From Flavobacteriales bacterium (GTDB taxonomy: Bacteria > Bacteroidota > Bacteroidia > Flavobacteriales_E > Vicingaceae): DNA of 9,892 nt. The notes beneath the pieces are model-generated. The model ran no database searches. It saw only the letters and a list, made by a program, of their open reading frames with translations, and was not told the DNA's origin. A program made the position numbers and the translations under genes. Positions 1-6,635 of this stretch are shown here, one piece after another. The stretch is from positions 1 to 9,892 of the forward strand of contig JAESUI010000318.1 of assembly GCA_016763135.1 (NCBI GenBank), given 5' to 3'. The stretch's first letter is position 1. The number at the start of each line of letters is the position of its first letter.

Positions 1-1
1 A

Positions 2-424
2 AATCAGCGACCAGAATTATGGAACATATTTAATGGTAGAAAAAATATGGGAGAACATTTTAGAGTTTTTCCTATAAGTAATTGGACAGAAATCGATGTT
101 TGGCAATATATTTTACAAGAAAAAATTGATATTCCATCGATTTATTTAGCGCATGAAAGAGATGTTTTTATTAGAGATAGTGTGATTATGTCATCGTGTG
201 ATTTTATTGAGCAAAGAGATACTGAGTCGACTTTTAAAAAGTTAGTAAGATTTAGAACTATTGGTGATGCTACTTGTACAGGTGCAATTGAATCTGATGC
301 AGATACAATAGAAAAAATAATAGAAGAAGTTGCAGCAGCAAGAACGACAGAAAGAGGAACTCGTTCTGATGATAAACGTTCAGAAGCGGCAATGGAGGAT
401 AGAAAAAAAGAAGGCTATTTTTAA
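2..424 (+). CDS. cysD: Sulfate adenylyltransferase subunit 2 (CysD), 5'-truncated by the window edge
   Basis: This is the C-terminal 140 residues of the small catalytic subunit of ATP sulfurylase, which makes adenylyl sulfate (APS) from ATP and sulfate in the cytoplasm together with the GTPase CysN. The frame is open from base 2. It reads NQRPELWN, then a stretch ending FRVFPISNWTEIDVWQYI, before the first in-frame ATG at 47, so that ATG is internal and not the start. Family hallmarks seen are the PISNWTE(I/L)DVWQYI block, RFRTIGDATCTGA, and the C-terminal TTERGTRSDDKRSEAAMEDR block ending KKEGYF. E. coli CysD has about 302 residues, so about half the protein is missing upstream of the window. 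The TAA is followed after 3 nt by the cysN ATG, a typical cysDN operon. The identity is certain; only the N-terminal half cannot be judged here. Confidence 0.96.
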   Translation, partial: NQRPELWNIFNGRKNMGEHFRVFPISNWTEIDVWQYILQEKIDIPSIYLAHERDVFIRDSVIMSSCDFIEQRDTESTFKKLVRFRTIGDATCTGAIESDADTIEKIIEEVAAARTTERGTRSDDKRSEAAMEDRKKEGYF

Positions 425-427
425 ACT

Positions 428-1693
428 ATGGAAACAAACTCATATTTAGATATGGAACTTTTACGTTTTTCAACTGCAGGTAGTGTTGATGACGGGAAGA
501 GTACATTAATAGGAAAATTATTATATGATTCTAAATCTATATTTCAAGATCAATATGAAGCGATAGAAGAATCTAGTAAAAGGAGAGGCGATGAAACAGT
601 AAATCTCGCACTATTAACAGATGGGTTAAGAGCGGAAAGAGAACAAGGAATTACGATAGATGTTGCTTATCGTTATTTTGCTACGCCTAAACGTAAATTT
701 ATAATAGCAGATACCCCTGGCCATATTCAGTATACAAGAAATATGGTAACAGGTTCTTCAACTTCTAATTTATCTATTATCTTAGTTGATGCTCGGCATG
801 GAATGGTAGAGCAGACCTGTCGGCATACATTTATTTCTTCGTTATTGGGAATTCCGCATGTTGTGTTTTGTATCAATAAAATGGATTTAGTGGATTATTC
901 TGAGGAAGTTTTTGATAAGATCAAGGCAGATTTAGAAGCTTTTTCTTCTAAACTCAATGTAAAGGATATCCATTTTTTACCAATGAGTGCATTAGATGGA
1001 GACAATGTAGTTAATAAGTCTGAAAATATGGATTGGTATAAAGGTTCAACCTTGATGTACTTATTAGAAAATATCCATATTGGAAGTGATTATAACCACA
1101 TAGACTGTCGTTTTCCAGTTCAATACGTGGTTCGGCCAAAATCAGAAAAATATCCTGATTATAGAGGTTATGCGGGAAGGATTGCTGGCGGAGTATTTAA
1201 ACCAGGAGATGAAGTAGCTGTTTTACCATCTGGGTTTACATCAAAAATTAAGACAATAGATGTAATGGGAGGAAGTTTGGAAGAAGCTTATGCACCTATG
1301 TCTGTTACAATTACTCTTGAAGATGAGATTGATGTAAGCAGGGGTGATATGATTGTGAGAGAGAATAATCAACCAAATGTAGAGCAAGATATCGATGTGA
1401 TGATTTGTTGGTTAAGTGATAAGAAAATGATTCCGGGAGGTAAGTATGCGCTAAAGCATACCTCCAATGATGTTAGATGCATTGTTAAAGAAGTAAAATA
1501 TAAAGTTAACGTCAATAACTTACATAGAATTGAGGATGATAAAGAGGTAAATATGAATGATATTGCAAGAATATCTATCAGGACCACTAAACCTTTGTTT
1601 TTTGATAAGTATAATAGAAATAGAGCTACAGGGAGTTTAATACTTATTGATGAAGCAACCAATGAAACTGTTGGTGCTGGAATGATAATTTAA
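428..1693 (+). CDS. cysN: Sulfate adenylyltransferase subunit 1, GTPase (CysN)
   Basis: CysN is the regulatory GTPase of ATP sulfurylase. It belongs to the EF-Tu-like translational GTPase family, and GTP hydrolysis drives APS synthesis by CysD. All GTP-binding motifs are visible in the 421-residue product: the P-loop GSVDDGKST at 18-26, the switch I region EREQGITIDVAYRYF at 70-84, DTPGH at 95-99, NKMD at 150-153, and the SAL motif near 188. EF-Tu-like beta-barrel domains II and III follow, ending RATGSLILIDEATNETVGAG. The protein stops at the end of domain III and lacks the extra C-terminal tail of E. coli CysN (about 475 residues), which is usual for stand-alone CysN not fused to CysC. The ATG at 428 lies 3 nt after the cysD stop, so translation is probably coupled. 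No cysC or cysH lies downstream: transcription ends at the hairpin just after the stop codon. Confidence 0.97.
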   Translation: METNSYLDMELLRFSTAGSVDDGKSTLIGKLLYDSKSIFQDQYEAIEESSKRRGDETVNLALLTDGLRAEREQGITIDVAYRYFATPKRKFIIADTPGHIQYTRNMVTGSSTSNLSIILVDARHGMVEQTCRHTFISSLLGIPHVVFCINKMDLVDYSEEVFDKIKADLEAFSSKLNVKDIHFLPMSALDGDNVVNKSENMDWYKGSTLMYLLENIHIGSDYNHIDCRFPVQYVVRPKSEKYPDYRGYAGRIAGGVFKPGDEVAVLPSGFTSKIKTIDVMGGSLEEAYAPMSVTITLEDEIDVSRGDMIVRENNQPNVEQDIDVMICWLSDKKMIPGGKYALKHTSNDVRCIVKEVKYKVNVNNLHRIEDDKEVNMNDIARISIRTTKPLFFDKYNRNRATGSLILIDEATNETVGAGMII

Positions 1694-1734
1694 AGAAAAA
1701 AAGGCGCTGAATCTCAGCGCCTTTTTTTCTTTAA
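1690..1734. terminator. Perfect inverted repeat, bidirectional intrinsic terminator between convergent genes
   Basis: This is a 45-nt perfect inverted repeat with 21-nt arms (1690-1710 and 1714-1734) around a 3-nt ATC loop. Its core is GGCGCTGA/TCAGCGCC, flanked by seven A on the left and seven T on the right. A hairpin followed by a U run therefore forms on either strand, so it can end cysN transcription (plus) and HMA-gene transcription (minus). The arms contain both stop codons: TAA of cysN at 1691-1693 and TAA of the minus-strand gene at 1731-1733, which pair with each other. Confidence 0.93.
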
Positions 1735-2084
1735 TGATCCATGCCGCCTTTTTTGCAACATCCAGGTAAATTATCATAAGCCTTTTTATTTGCTTTCACA
1801 TTATCAGCATCATACCCAACCAGACTTATGGCTTCTCTTATTTTATCAGGTGATGTTTTAGAAGGCTTATAAATAACTGTTAATTCTGCTTTTTCAACAT
1901 TTAAGTTAGATGATAAAATACCTTTTTCATAGGCCATGGCTTTCTCGATTCTTGTTTTACACATACCACATTGTGTTGAAGTTTTGATTACAATAGCTTC
2001 TGTTTTTTTTGCTTTTTGTGCCATTACATTGTTAGAGCTTACTGCAAATAATGTAATGAGTATTACTGTGATTAAATTTTTCAT
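1731..2084 (-). CDS. Secreted heavy-metal-associated (HMA) domain protein
   Basis: A 117-residue protein with a signal peptide (residues 1-22, ending NNVMA before Q23), so it is probably periplasmic. Residues about 30-98 form an HMA (MerP/CopZ-like ferredoxin-fold) domain with the metal-binding motif C39-G-M-C42, followed by the typical helix and strand pattern and a GYDADNVKA segment. The C-terminus carries LPGCC (C109-C110), then KKGGMDH with His and Met that might also bind metal. In the family the CxxC pair binds a soft metal such as Cu(I), Zn or Hg. Here the preceding TonB-dependent receptor gene ends only 41 nt upstream on the same strand, pointing to a role receiving or buffering imported or stressing metal. 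No MerT or MerA is present, so this is not a mercury operon. The metal itself cannot be told from the sequence. Confidence 0.88.
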   Translation of the reverse strand: MKNLITVILITLFAVSSNNVMAQKAKKTEAIVIKTSTQCGMCKTRIEKAMAYEKGILSSNLNVEKAELTVIYKPSKTSPDKIREAISLVGYDADNVKANKKAYDNLPGCCKKGGMDH

Positions 2085-2104
2085 TTTATTTATTTTTTAC
2101 GTTT

Positions 2105-2130
2105 AATAATTTCAGGTATACCTTGTTATT
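2105..2130. promoter_or_regulatory. Nested inverted repeat before the HMA gene, candidate operator
   Basis: A 10-bp perfect palindrome AGGTATACCT (2114-2123) sits inside AT arms AATAA (2105-2109) and TTATT (2126-2130). It occupies the gap between the receptor gene (stop at 2126-2128, within the right arm) and the HMA gene start (2084), about 30-40 nt upstream of that ATG. A dyad of the same architecture and related core (CAGGC-ATA-GCCTG) lies upstream of the receptor gene at 4392-4421. A shared binding site for a metal-responsive regulator is an inference; an RNA hairpin or mRNA processing site is an alternative. Confidence 0.35.
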
Positions 2131-4324
2131 TGATTTTATATCTCAATCCAAAATAGATGTTCCTACCAATAACTGGCCCCCAAATTAATGAAGCATCAAA
2201 ATTTGAGCCATTAGGGTCATTTGCTGCTATTATTGGATTTTCTTGTTTATAATTAAGCAGATTTTCAACGCCTGAATACACTTCCAAAACCTTAAATGCT
2301 TTTGTGATTTGGCCATTTATAGTATAATAAGACTCTGATTGATTATTTACAATGTTTTCGAAAGAATTACTTGTTGTGCTTGGAATTCTACTCACATCAA
2401 ACCAATTAGCTGTTAAATCAAACTTCCATTTATCAAAATTAGTGATATAGCCAATATTGACTAATACTCTATTTTTGGGTGTTAATGGCTTTTCTTTTAA
2501 CTCATCGTTGTAAGTAGTCTTTGTGTTGTACCACTTATAAGCAGTTTTTAATTCTAACGCTTTAGTAATTTCTATAGAATATTCAGCTTGTAGACTGTGG
2601 GAATAAGACTTTCCATCTAAATTATAAAAAGAAATTTCTCGAGGGTTTTCTAAATCTACTACTACTTGATTAGTAAAATCAGTGTAGTAATAATCAAAAG
2701 AAACATTCATTTCTTTTCCTGCAATTTCAAAAATGTGAGTAATACTTGTTCCATAGTTCCAAGCTATTTCTGGCAATAAATCATTGTCGTTTAATACGAT
2801 ATTTCTTGAACTTGCCATAGCTGCTCCAGAATTTTCAATGATTGGATTGGCTGTTCTAAATCCTCTTCCCGCAGATAAGCGGAAAGCCGATTGATCGGTA
2901 AAATTATATTTATAATGAGCTCTTGGGGTTATAAAAGCACCAAATTTATTATGATGATCTCCTCGAAAACCTAATACTAACGCAGTTTTTTTCTCCGCAT
3001 TATAAGCATATTCCACAAAAACACCAGGAACAGTTTCAACCTTTCCAAATTTATATGAGTTGTTTAAATTTTTATCAAAATTGTCATAAACAAAACTTCC
3101 CCCAAACTTTATTTTATGGTCGGTTTGCCCAATTATGGTTTGATATATTAAATTCATATAGCCACTATATTGTCTAGCATCATAAGATTTTAAACCATAG
3201 GTAGATTGGTGATCGTGAATTCTGAAACTATTTAATATTCCTATACTTTTATAAGGTTGTTTTGGGAATAAGAATCCATTTTTTGTGAAAACTTCAAATT
3301 GTTTAGTTTGAACACCAATTACATACAATGGTTCTAATTCATTAGCTTTAATTTGTCCTGCGGTTAAATCATCATAAACAGCTCGAAACCCTACTTGAAA
3401 AACACGTTTTTCTCCTCTATATTTCCAACGATTAAACAAATTGTATTGTGTTCTTAAAGGAGTATCTTCAAAGTTGTCATTATTCTTGTCATGACTAAAA
3501 CTTTGATTACTTGCATGAACCATGGTTATTGTTCCCCATTTATCATTTACTTTTTGAGCAGTTTGAAGATTTATTTCGGCTCTACCCATAATATTTCCAT
3601 AAAGGTTTAAGTAAAGTTTATCTGCTTTCTCTGGTTTATGTAACTCTAAGTTTATTTGTCCGGTAATTGATTCATAACCATTTAATACAGAGCCTGCACC
3701 TTTTTTAATTTGGATAGATTCTGCTTGTGTTCCAGGGATAAAAGTTAAACCGTAAGCAGATGATAACCCTCTTATTAAAGGTAGATTTTCATATTGAATC
3801 TGCGTATAAACTCCGTCTAAACCAAGCATCTGAATCTTTTTGGTTCCAGATACTGCATCGGTAAAGTTTACATCTACCGATGCATTAGTTTCAAAGCTTT
3901 CTGATATATTACAACAGGCGGCTTTTGCTAACTCTCTAGAAGTTATTGTTTCTACATGAATAGGGTCTATTGTATTAATAAATGTGCTTGATTGCCTTTC
4001 AGTAATCTGAAACTCATCTAAACCAACTACATTTTTCAATTTAATTTCAATTTTTTTCTGATAAGAATTGAATGTAACTGTATCTGGTATATACCCAACA
4101 AAACTCACAATTAGATTTGCAGGGTATGTTTCAGGTTCAATAATTTCGAAGTTGCCATCCATATCCGCAACAACTCCAATTGTAGTTCCTTGCCAATAGA
4201 TATTTGCTAAAGGTACTGGTGTTTCTCCATTTTTATTTTCAAAAACAAAACCTTTAATGCTTTTTTGGGCATTAGTTGTCAGCGTCAGTAATAAAAAGGT
4301 AAATGTTATTAATAATATTTTCAT
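2126..4324 (-). CDS. TonB-dependent outer-membrane receptor, putative metal transporter
   Basis: A 732-residue outer-membrane receptor. Residues 1-19 are a signal peptide (hydrophobic LLITFTFLLLTLTT, cleavage near NAQ). Residues about 22-105 are a CarboxypepD_reg-like beta domain (IKGFVFENKNGETPVPLANI, VSFVGY), the N-terminal extension usual in Bacteroidota receptors. A TonB plug follows at about 115-230 (IQIKKGAGSVLNGYESITGQINLEL), then a beta-barrel to the end with FRLSAGRGFRTANP, a late GVENLLNYKQENPIIAANDP segment and a terminal GRNIYFGLRYKIK. The last residue is Lys, not the usual aromatic one. The plug starts with a vicinal pair C137-C138 (AACCNISE), unusual for a plug and plausible as a metal ligand. 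Neighbouring genes are a Cys-rich exported protein upstream and an HMA protein downstream, an arrangement I know from other Bacteroidota and take as a metal (probably copper) module. Family membership is firm; the substrate is inferred. Confidence 0.92.
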   Translation of the reverse strand: MKILLITFTFLLLTLTTNAQKSIKGFVFENKNGETPVPLANIYWQGTTIGVVADMDGNFEIIEPETYPANLIVSFVGYIPDTVTFNSYQKKIEIKLKNVVGLDEFQITERQSSTFINTIDPIHVETITSRELAKAACCNISESFETNASVDVNFTDAVSGTKKIQMLGLDGVYTQIQYENLPLIRGLSSAYGLTFIPGTQAESIQIKKGAGSVLNGYESITGQINLELHKPEKADKLYLNLYGNIMGRAEINLQTAQKVNDKWGTITMVHASNQSFSHDKNNDNFEDTPLRTQYNLFNRWKYRGEKRVFQVGFRAVYDDLTAGQIKANELEPLYVIGVQTKQFEVFTKNGFLFPKQPYKSIGILNSFRIHDHQSTYGLKSYDARQYSGYMNLIYQTIIGQTDHKIKFGGSFVYDNFDKNLNNSYKFGKVETVPGVFVEYAYNAEKKTALVLGFRGDHHNKFGAFITPRAHYKYNFTDQSAFRLSAGRGFRTANPIIENSGAAMASSRNIVLNDNDLLPEIAWNYGTSITHIFEIAGKEMNVSFDYYYTDFTNQVVVDLENPREISFYNLDGKSYSHSLQAEYSIEITKALELKTAYKWYNTKTTYNDELKEKPLTPKNRVLVNIGYITNFDKWKFDLTANWFDVSRIPSTTSNSFENIVNNQSESYYTINGQITKAFKVLEVYSGVENLLNYKQENPIIAANDPNGSNFDASLIWGPVIGRNIYFGLRYKIK

Positions 4325-4391
4325 AAGGTTAATGATTGTGGTATCGGCTTAAGATTTGAGATGGTGTTTGAAGTAATTTTAGCCTTTCAAT

Positions 4392-4421
4392 AATTATCTC
4401 AGGCATAGCCTGTTCATAATT
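4392..4421. promoter_or_regulatory. Nested inverted repeat upstream of the TonB receptor gene, candidate operator
   Basis: The inner dyad CAGGC-ATA-GCCTG (4400-4412) lies inside outer arms AATTAT (4392-4397) and ATAATT (4416-4421). It lies about 70-95 nt upstream of the receptor ATG at 4324, within the 193-bp gap to the small Cys-rich gene. Its core and layout resemble the dyad at 2105-2130: read on the minus strand both give AGG(C)TAT(A/G)CCTGA followed closely by AATTATT. Two such sites before two genes of one module suggest a common regulator. No other copy was seen in the window. Confidence 0.35.
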
Positions 4422-4455
4422 CAAATTTTATAAGATGATCAATAAATTATCTTAC

Positions 4456-4482
4456 ATGTACTATAAGCTTCTTATAGCACAT
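4456..4482. terminator. Hairpin between the Cys-rich gene and the receptor gene, possible weak terminator
   Basis: An inverted repeat with 12-nt arms around a 3-nt loop (CTATAAG-CTT-CTTATAG core, extended by ATGTA/CACAT with one mismatch that would be a G·U pair in the minus-strand RNA). It begins 35 nt downstream of the minus-strand stop at 4518. No T run follows on either strand, so it is not a classical intrinsic terminator; attenuation, RNA stability or protein binding are equally possible. The rest of the 4325-4517 gap is AT-rich and shows only the dyad at 4392-4421. Confidence 0.35.
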
Positions 4483-4517
4483 TTAACCTATTTAAAAAAT
4501 AGATTAAGAAAAAAGAA

Positions 4518-4913
4518 TCATAACCTGAAAACTTGAACTACTTTGAGTAGTTCATAACCACTAGGAGGTGGTAAATTGGTGTAAAAATTAAAATTTGAAC
4601 TTGTGAATACTCTTTTTAATAAGATATTGCTAATATCTAAAACCAATAGAGGTGTATTGAAAATTTTGATCTTTTCTGAATTAATTTTAGAATTGTAATC
4701 AAAATCCAATGTGATGTTATTAAAATCACAACATTTTTGAGAAATAGGATTTTCTTCTTTTTTTGTTTTGTTACAATCTTTAAATTCAGATAAACTTATT
4801 GTGGTATTACCACTTGTTAAACACTCCATTTTATAAAGACTAAACTGTAGTGTAGATACCAAGAGGATTAGCACCATAGAGAAGCTAATAAGATATTTGA
4901 AGGTGTTTTTCAT
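4518..4913 (-). CDS. Small Cys-rich exported protein, HYC_CC_PP family-like
   Basis: A 131-residue protein with an N-terminal hydrophobic segment (residues 7-26, YLISFSMVLILLVSTLQFSL), either a signal peptide or an anchor, and the rest outside the cytoplasm. Cysteines are C31 (MEC), C47 and the vicinal pair C61-C62 (QKCCDF). A PPP motif lies at 115-117, and the C-terminus reads LLKVVQVFRL. This spacing (single Cys, CC pair, PP, then a Q-x-F-R-(L/I) end) fits the uncharacterised Bacteroidota HYC_CC_PP family, although the first motif here is MEC rather than HYC. I chose the ATG at 4911-4913; an upstream in-frame TTG at 4926-4928 would add five residues but overlaps a likely promoter element. 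In Bacteroidota such genes sit next to TonB receptor and HMA genes, as here, so a role in metal sensing or binding is inferred. No function has been shown that I know of. Confidence 0.75.
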   Translation of the reverse strand: MKNTFKYLISFSMVLILLVSTLQFSLYKMECLTSGNTTISLSEFKDCNKTKKEENPISQKCCDFNNITLDFDYNSKINSEKIKIFNTPLLVLDISNILLKRVFTSSNFNFYTNLPPPSGYELLKVVQVFRL

Positions 4914-4925
4914 AAAATTATAACA

Positions 4926-4933
4926 CAAATTTA
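4926..4933 (-). promoter_or_regulatory. Candidate Bacteroidota -7 promoter element for the metal module
   Basis: Read on the minus strand this is TAAATTTG, an exact match to the Bacteroidota -7 consensus TAnnTTTG, ending 12 nt before the chosen ATG at 4913. That would put the transcript start only a few bases before the start codon, giving a very short leader. No TTG -33 element is present at the usual spacing, so it may be weak or factor-dependent. The remainder of the 81-bp gap (4914-4994) holds no obvious terminator after the upstream FG-GAP gene, so read-through into the module cannot be excluded. Confidence 0.35.
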
Positions 4934-4994
4934 ATGAAAAATAGGCTAGTAGATTTTTTAGAACTATAATTAACAGTAGCTTAACGAGTTAGTG

Positions 4995-6467
4995 CTAATG
5001 CTTAATGATTTTGTGAATTTCACTTCCTAAATTATTTTTGAATTTTAGTAAATAAATTCCTTGAGGTAGTTTTTGTAAATCAATAACAATATTGTTGTTT
5101 TCTACTTTTTGATTATAAATCACTTTACCAAGTAGATCCATAATCTCGATAGAAGAATTTTTAATGTTATTCTTTCCAAAATCAATATTGAGAGTGTTCC
5201 TTGTCGGATTAGGATATATGTTAATTATAGATTGGGTATCCTCTATTTTTTGATTTGAACTTGTAAATAGGCCTCCTTCATAAAAGGCAGCACCACCGGC
5301 ATAATTTCCAATAAGCATATCCGGTTTCCCATCATTGTTAATATCAGACAGATTAACAGTTGAATGTATTCCTTCCCAAATTCCTTGAAAAGAAGAATCT
5401 ATCGAAAAAGTACCGGTTAAGTTTCCGTCTATATTTTCGAACAAGTAGATATATCCATTGGCAGCTCCTGAAAACATTTTATAAACCCCATCATCATCAA
5501 AAAGATAAGGAACACTATTTCCATTAAACTCAAAAAATCTTCTAGTACATATTTTACCTAAAGAATCAGTCACAAATGAAAAAATTGGAGCAGAACTGGA
5601 GCCAATATTTTCATAATAAGTAAAAAGACCATTTTCTTTTCCAATTACTAAATCAAGCAATAAATCTCGATTCAAATCAATTAATTGAGGTGTTGCGTTA
5701 TTTCCTACATCAATACCGGCATATCGTGCTTGATTGAGCACAAAATTAGCTGTATTTCCAGCTCCAGCTGTATTTTCGAAATAATGAAGAAATCCAATAT
5801 AATCCCCCACTATCATATCTATATCTCCATCCCCATCAATATCTCCATAAGTAGGAGCAAGACCTAATGTTTTAGAGTTATTTCCAAGATCTAAGTTCAT
5901 AGTATTCATGTTAGCATAATTCGAATCTACTAATTGATAAGAAGGGTTGGTTGGTGTTCCTATGTTCTCATATAGCCAAAGTGATGAAACATAATACTCT
6001 GGTATTGCTGAGTTATAATAACCATAACCACCAACAACAATGTCTATTAATCCGTCACTATTATGATCAAAAAAAGTCGGATAGGCACCTTCACCAATTT
6101 CTATCATTCCTTCTTGTAAGAAAGAAGTCGTTACTAGACTAAAATCTGGGTTATTAGTGACATTGTTATTTTCATAATGCCATACATTGGTGTTGTTTTT
6201 AGCTAAGGAAGTGCTATTATTTGCGCATATCAAATCATTTATACCATCATTATTTACATCAAAATAGTAGCCCGCAGGAAAGTGTTCTAAATCTAGAGCT
6301 ACTGTACTTATGTTTTGAGCTGGAAAATCACTTTGTTGATTTGAAATAGATGATGATGTTAGATTAGGACTAGCATCATCATTAATTAGCAGGAGTAAAT
6401 TATCGTAAGTGCTACCTCCTAAAACTAAATCTTTACTATCATTTCCATCTACATCTAATGTAAACAT
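4995..6467 (-). CDS. C-terminal fragment of the interrupted FG-GAP protein with T9SS sorting domain
   Basis: The longest ATG-started frame after the premature stop gives 490 residues: at least five Asp-rich FG-GAP/VCBS-type loops (including DVNNDGIND, DHNSDGLID, DIDGDGDID and DINNDGKPD) and the T9SS type A tail (IYPNPTRNTLNIDFG, later LPQGIYLLKF, ending HKIIKH). It has no signal peptide, so on its own it could not enter the Sec and T9SS route and would probably be non-functional. The ATG at 6465-6467 is preceded by GGAGGA with a 6-nt gap, an unusually good Shine-Dalgarno-like match for this genome type, but it lies in codons that encode protein in the paralog (HAGST). Most likely it is a remnant of the gene at 4995-7250 rather than an independent gene. 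Confidence 0.5.
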   Translation of the reverse strand: MFTLDVDGNDSKDLVLGGSTYDNLLLLINDDASPNLTSSSISNQQSDFPAQNISTVALDLEHFPAGYYFDVNNDGINDLICANNSTSLAKNNTNVWHYENNNVTNNPDFSLVTTSFLQEGMIEIGEGAYPTFFDHNSDGLIDIVVGGYGYYNSAIPEYYVSSLWLYENIGTPTNPSYQLVDSNYANMNTMNLDLGNNSKTLGLAPTYGDIDGDGDIDMIVGDYIGFLHYFENTAGAGNTANFVLNQARYAGIDVGNNATPQLIDLNRDLLLDLVIGKENGLFTYYENIGSSSAPIFSFVTDSLGKICTRRFFEFNGNSVPYLFDDDGVYKMFSGAANGYIYLFENIDGNLTGTFSIDSSFQGIWEGIHSTVNLSDINNDGKPDMLIGNYAGGAAFYEGGLFTSSNQKIEDTQSIINIYPNPTRNTLNIDFGKNNIKNSSIEIMDLLGKVIYNQKVENNNIVIDLQKLPQGIYLLKFKNNLGSEIHKIIKH

Positions 6468-6635
6468 AGATGTTCCTCCTGCGTGTTTGTCATGAATACT
6501 GATTTTTTCAGGATTGGCAATATTAATAGAGCAAGTATCAAAAAATGTGACCTTATTTTGTGTTGCACTTTCTTTTACATAGCCCCAGCATCTATTTCTT
6601 ATTTGAAAATCTAAGCTATCACAATTGCCATATCT

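Noticed and set aside
47..49. ATG at 47 as the start of cysD
   Set aside because: The frame is open upstream to base 2 and the upstream codons (NQRPELWN) are conserved CysD sequence, so the gene is simply cut by the window edge.
1369..1662. Minus-strand open frame of 97 codons inside cysN
   Set aside because: It lies wholly within a clearly coding gene and has no recognisable domain. Its hydrophobic content is just the antisense of cysN codons.
1731..2084. MerP of a mercury resistance operon
   Set aside because: The HMA domain would fit, but no MerT, MerA or MerR is present and the neighbours are a TonB receptor and a Cys-rich exported protein.
4535..4553. Perfect 8-bp inverted repeat GAACTACT-TTG-AGTAGTTC
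   Set aside because: It lies inside the conserved C-terminal codons (ELLKVVQV) of the small Cys-rich gene, has no T run, and is most simply explained by coding chance.
4914..4928. TTG at 4926-4928 as the start of the small Cys-rich gene
   Set aside because: It adds five residues before a good signal peptide start at the ATG 4911-4913 and overlaps the likely -7 promoter element.
5685..6142. Two short plus-strand open frames of 60 and 63 codons opposite the FG-GAP gene
   Set aside because: They are antisense shadows of repeat-coding sequence, with no domain, signal peptide or start context.
6468..6635. A frameshift between the two FG-GAP fragments
   Set aside because: Both fragments are in the same frame (4995-7250 is an exact multiple of three) and the intervening codons align with the paralog, so only a nonsense codon is needed.
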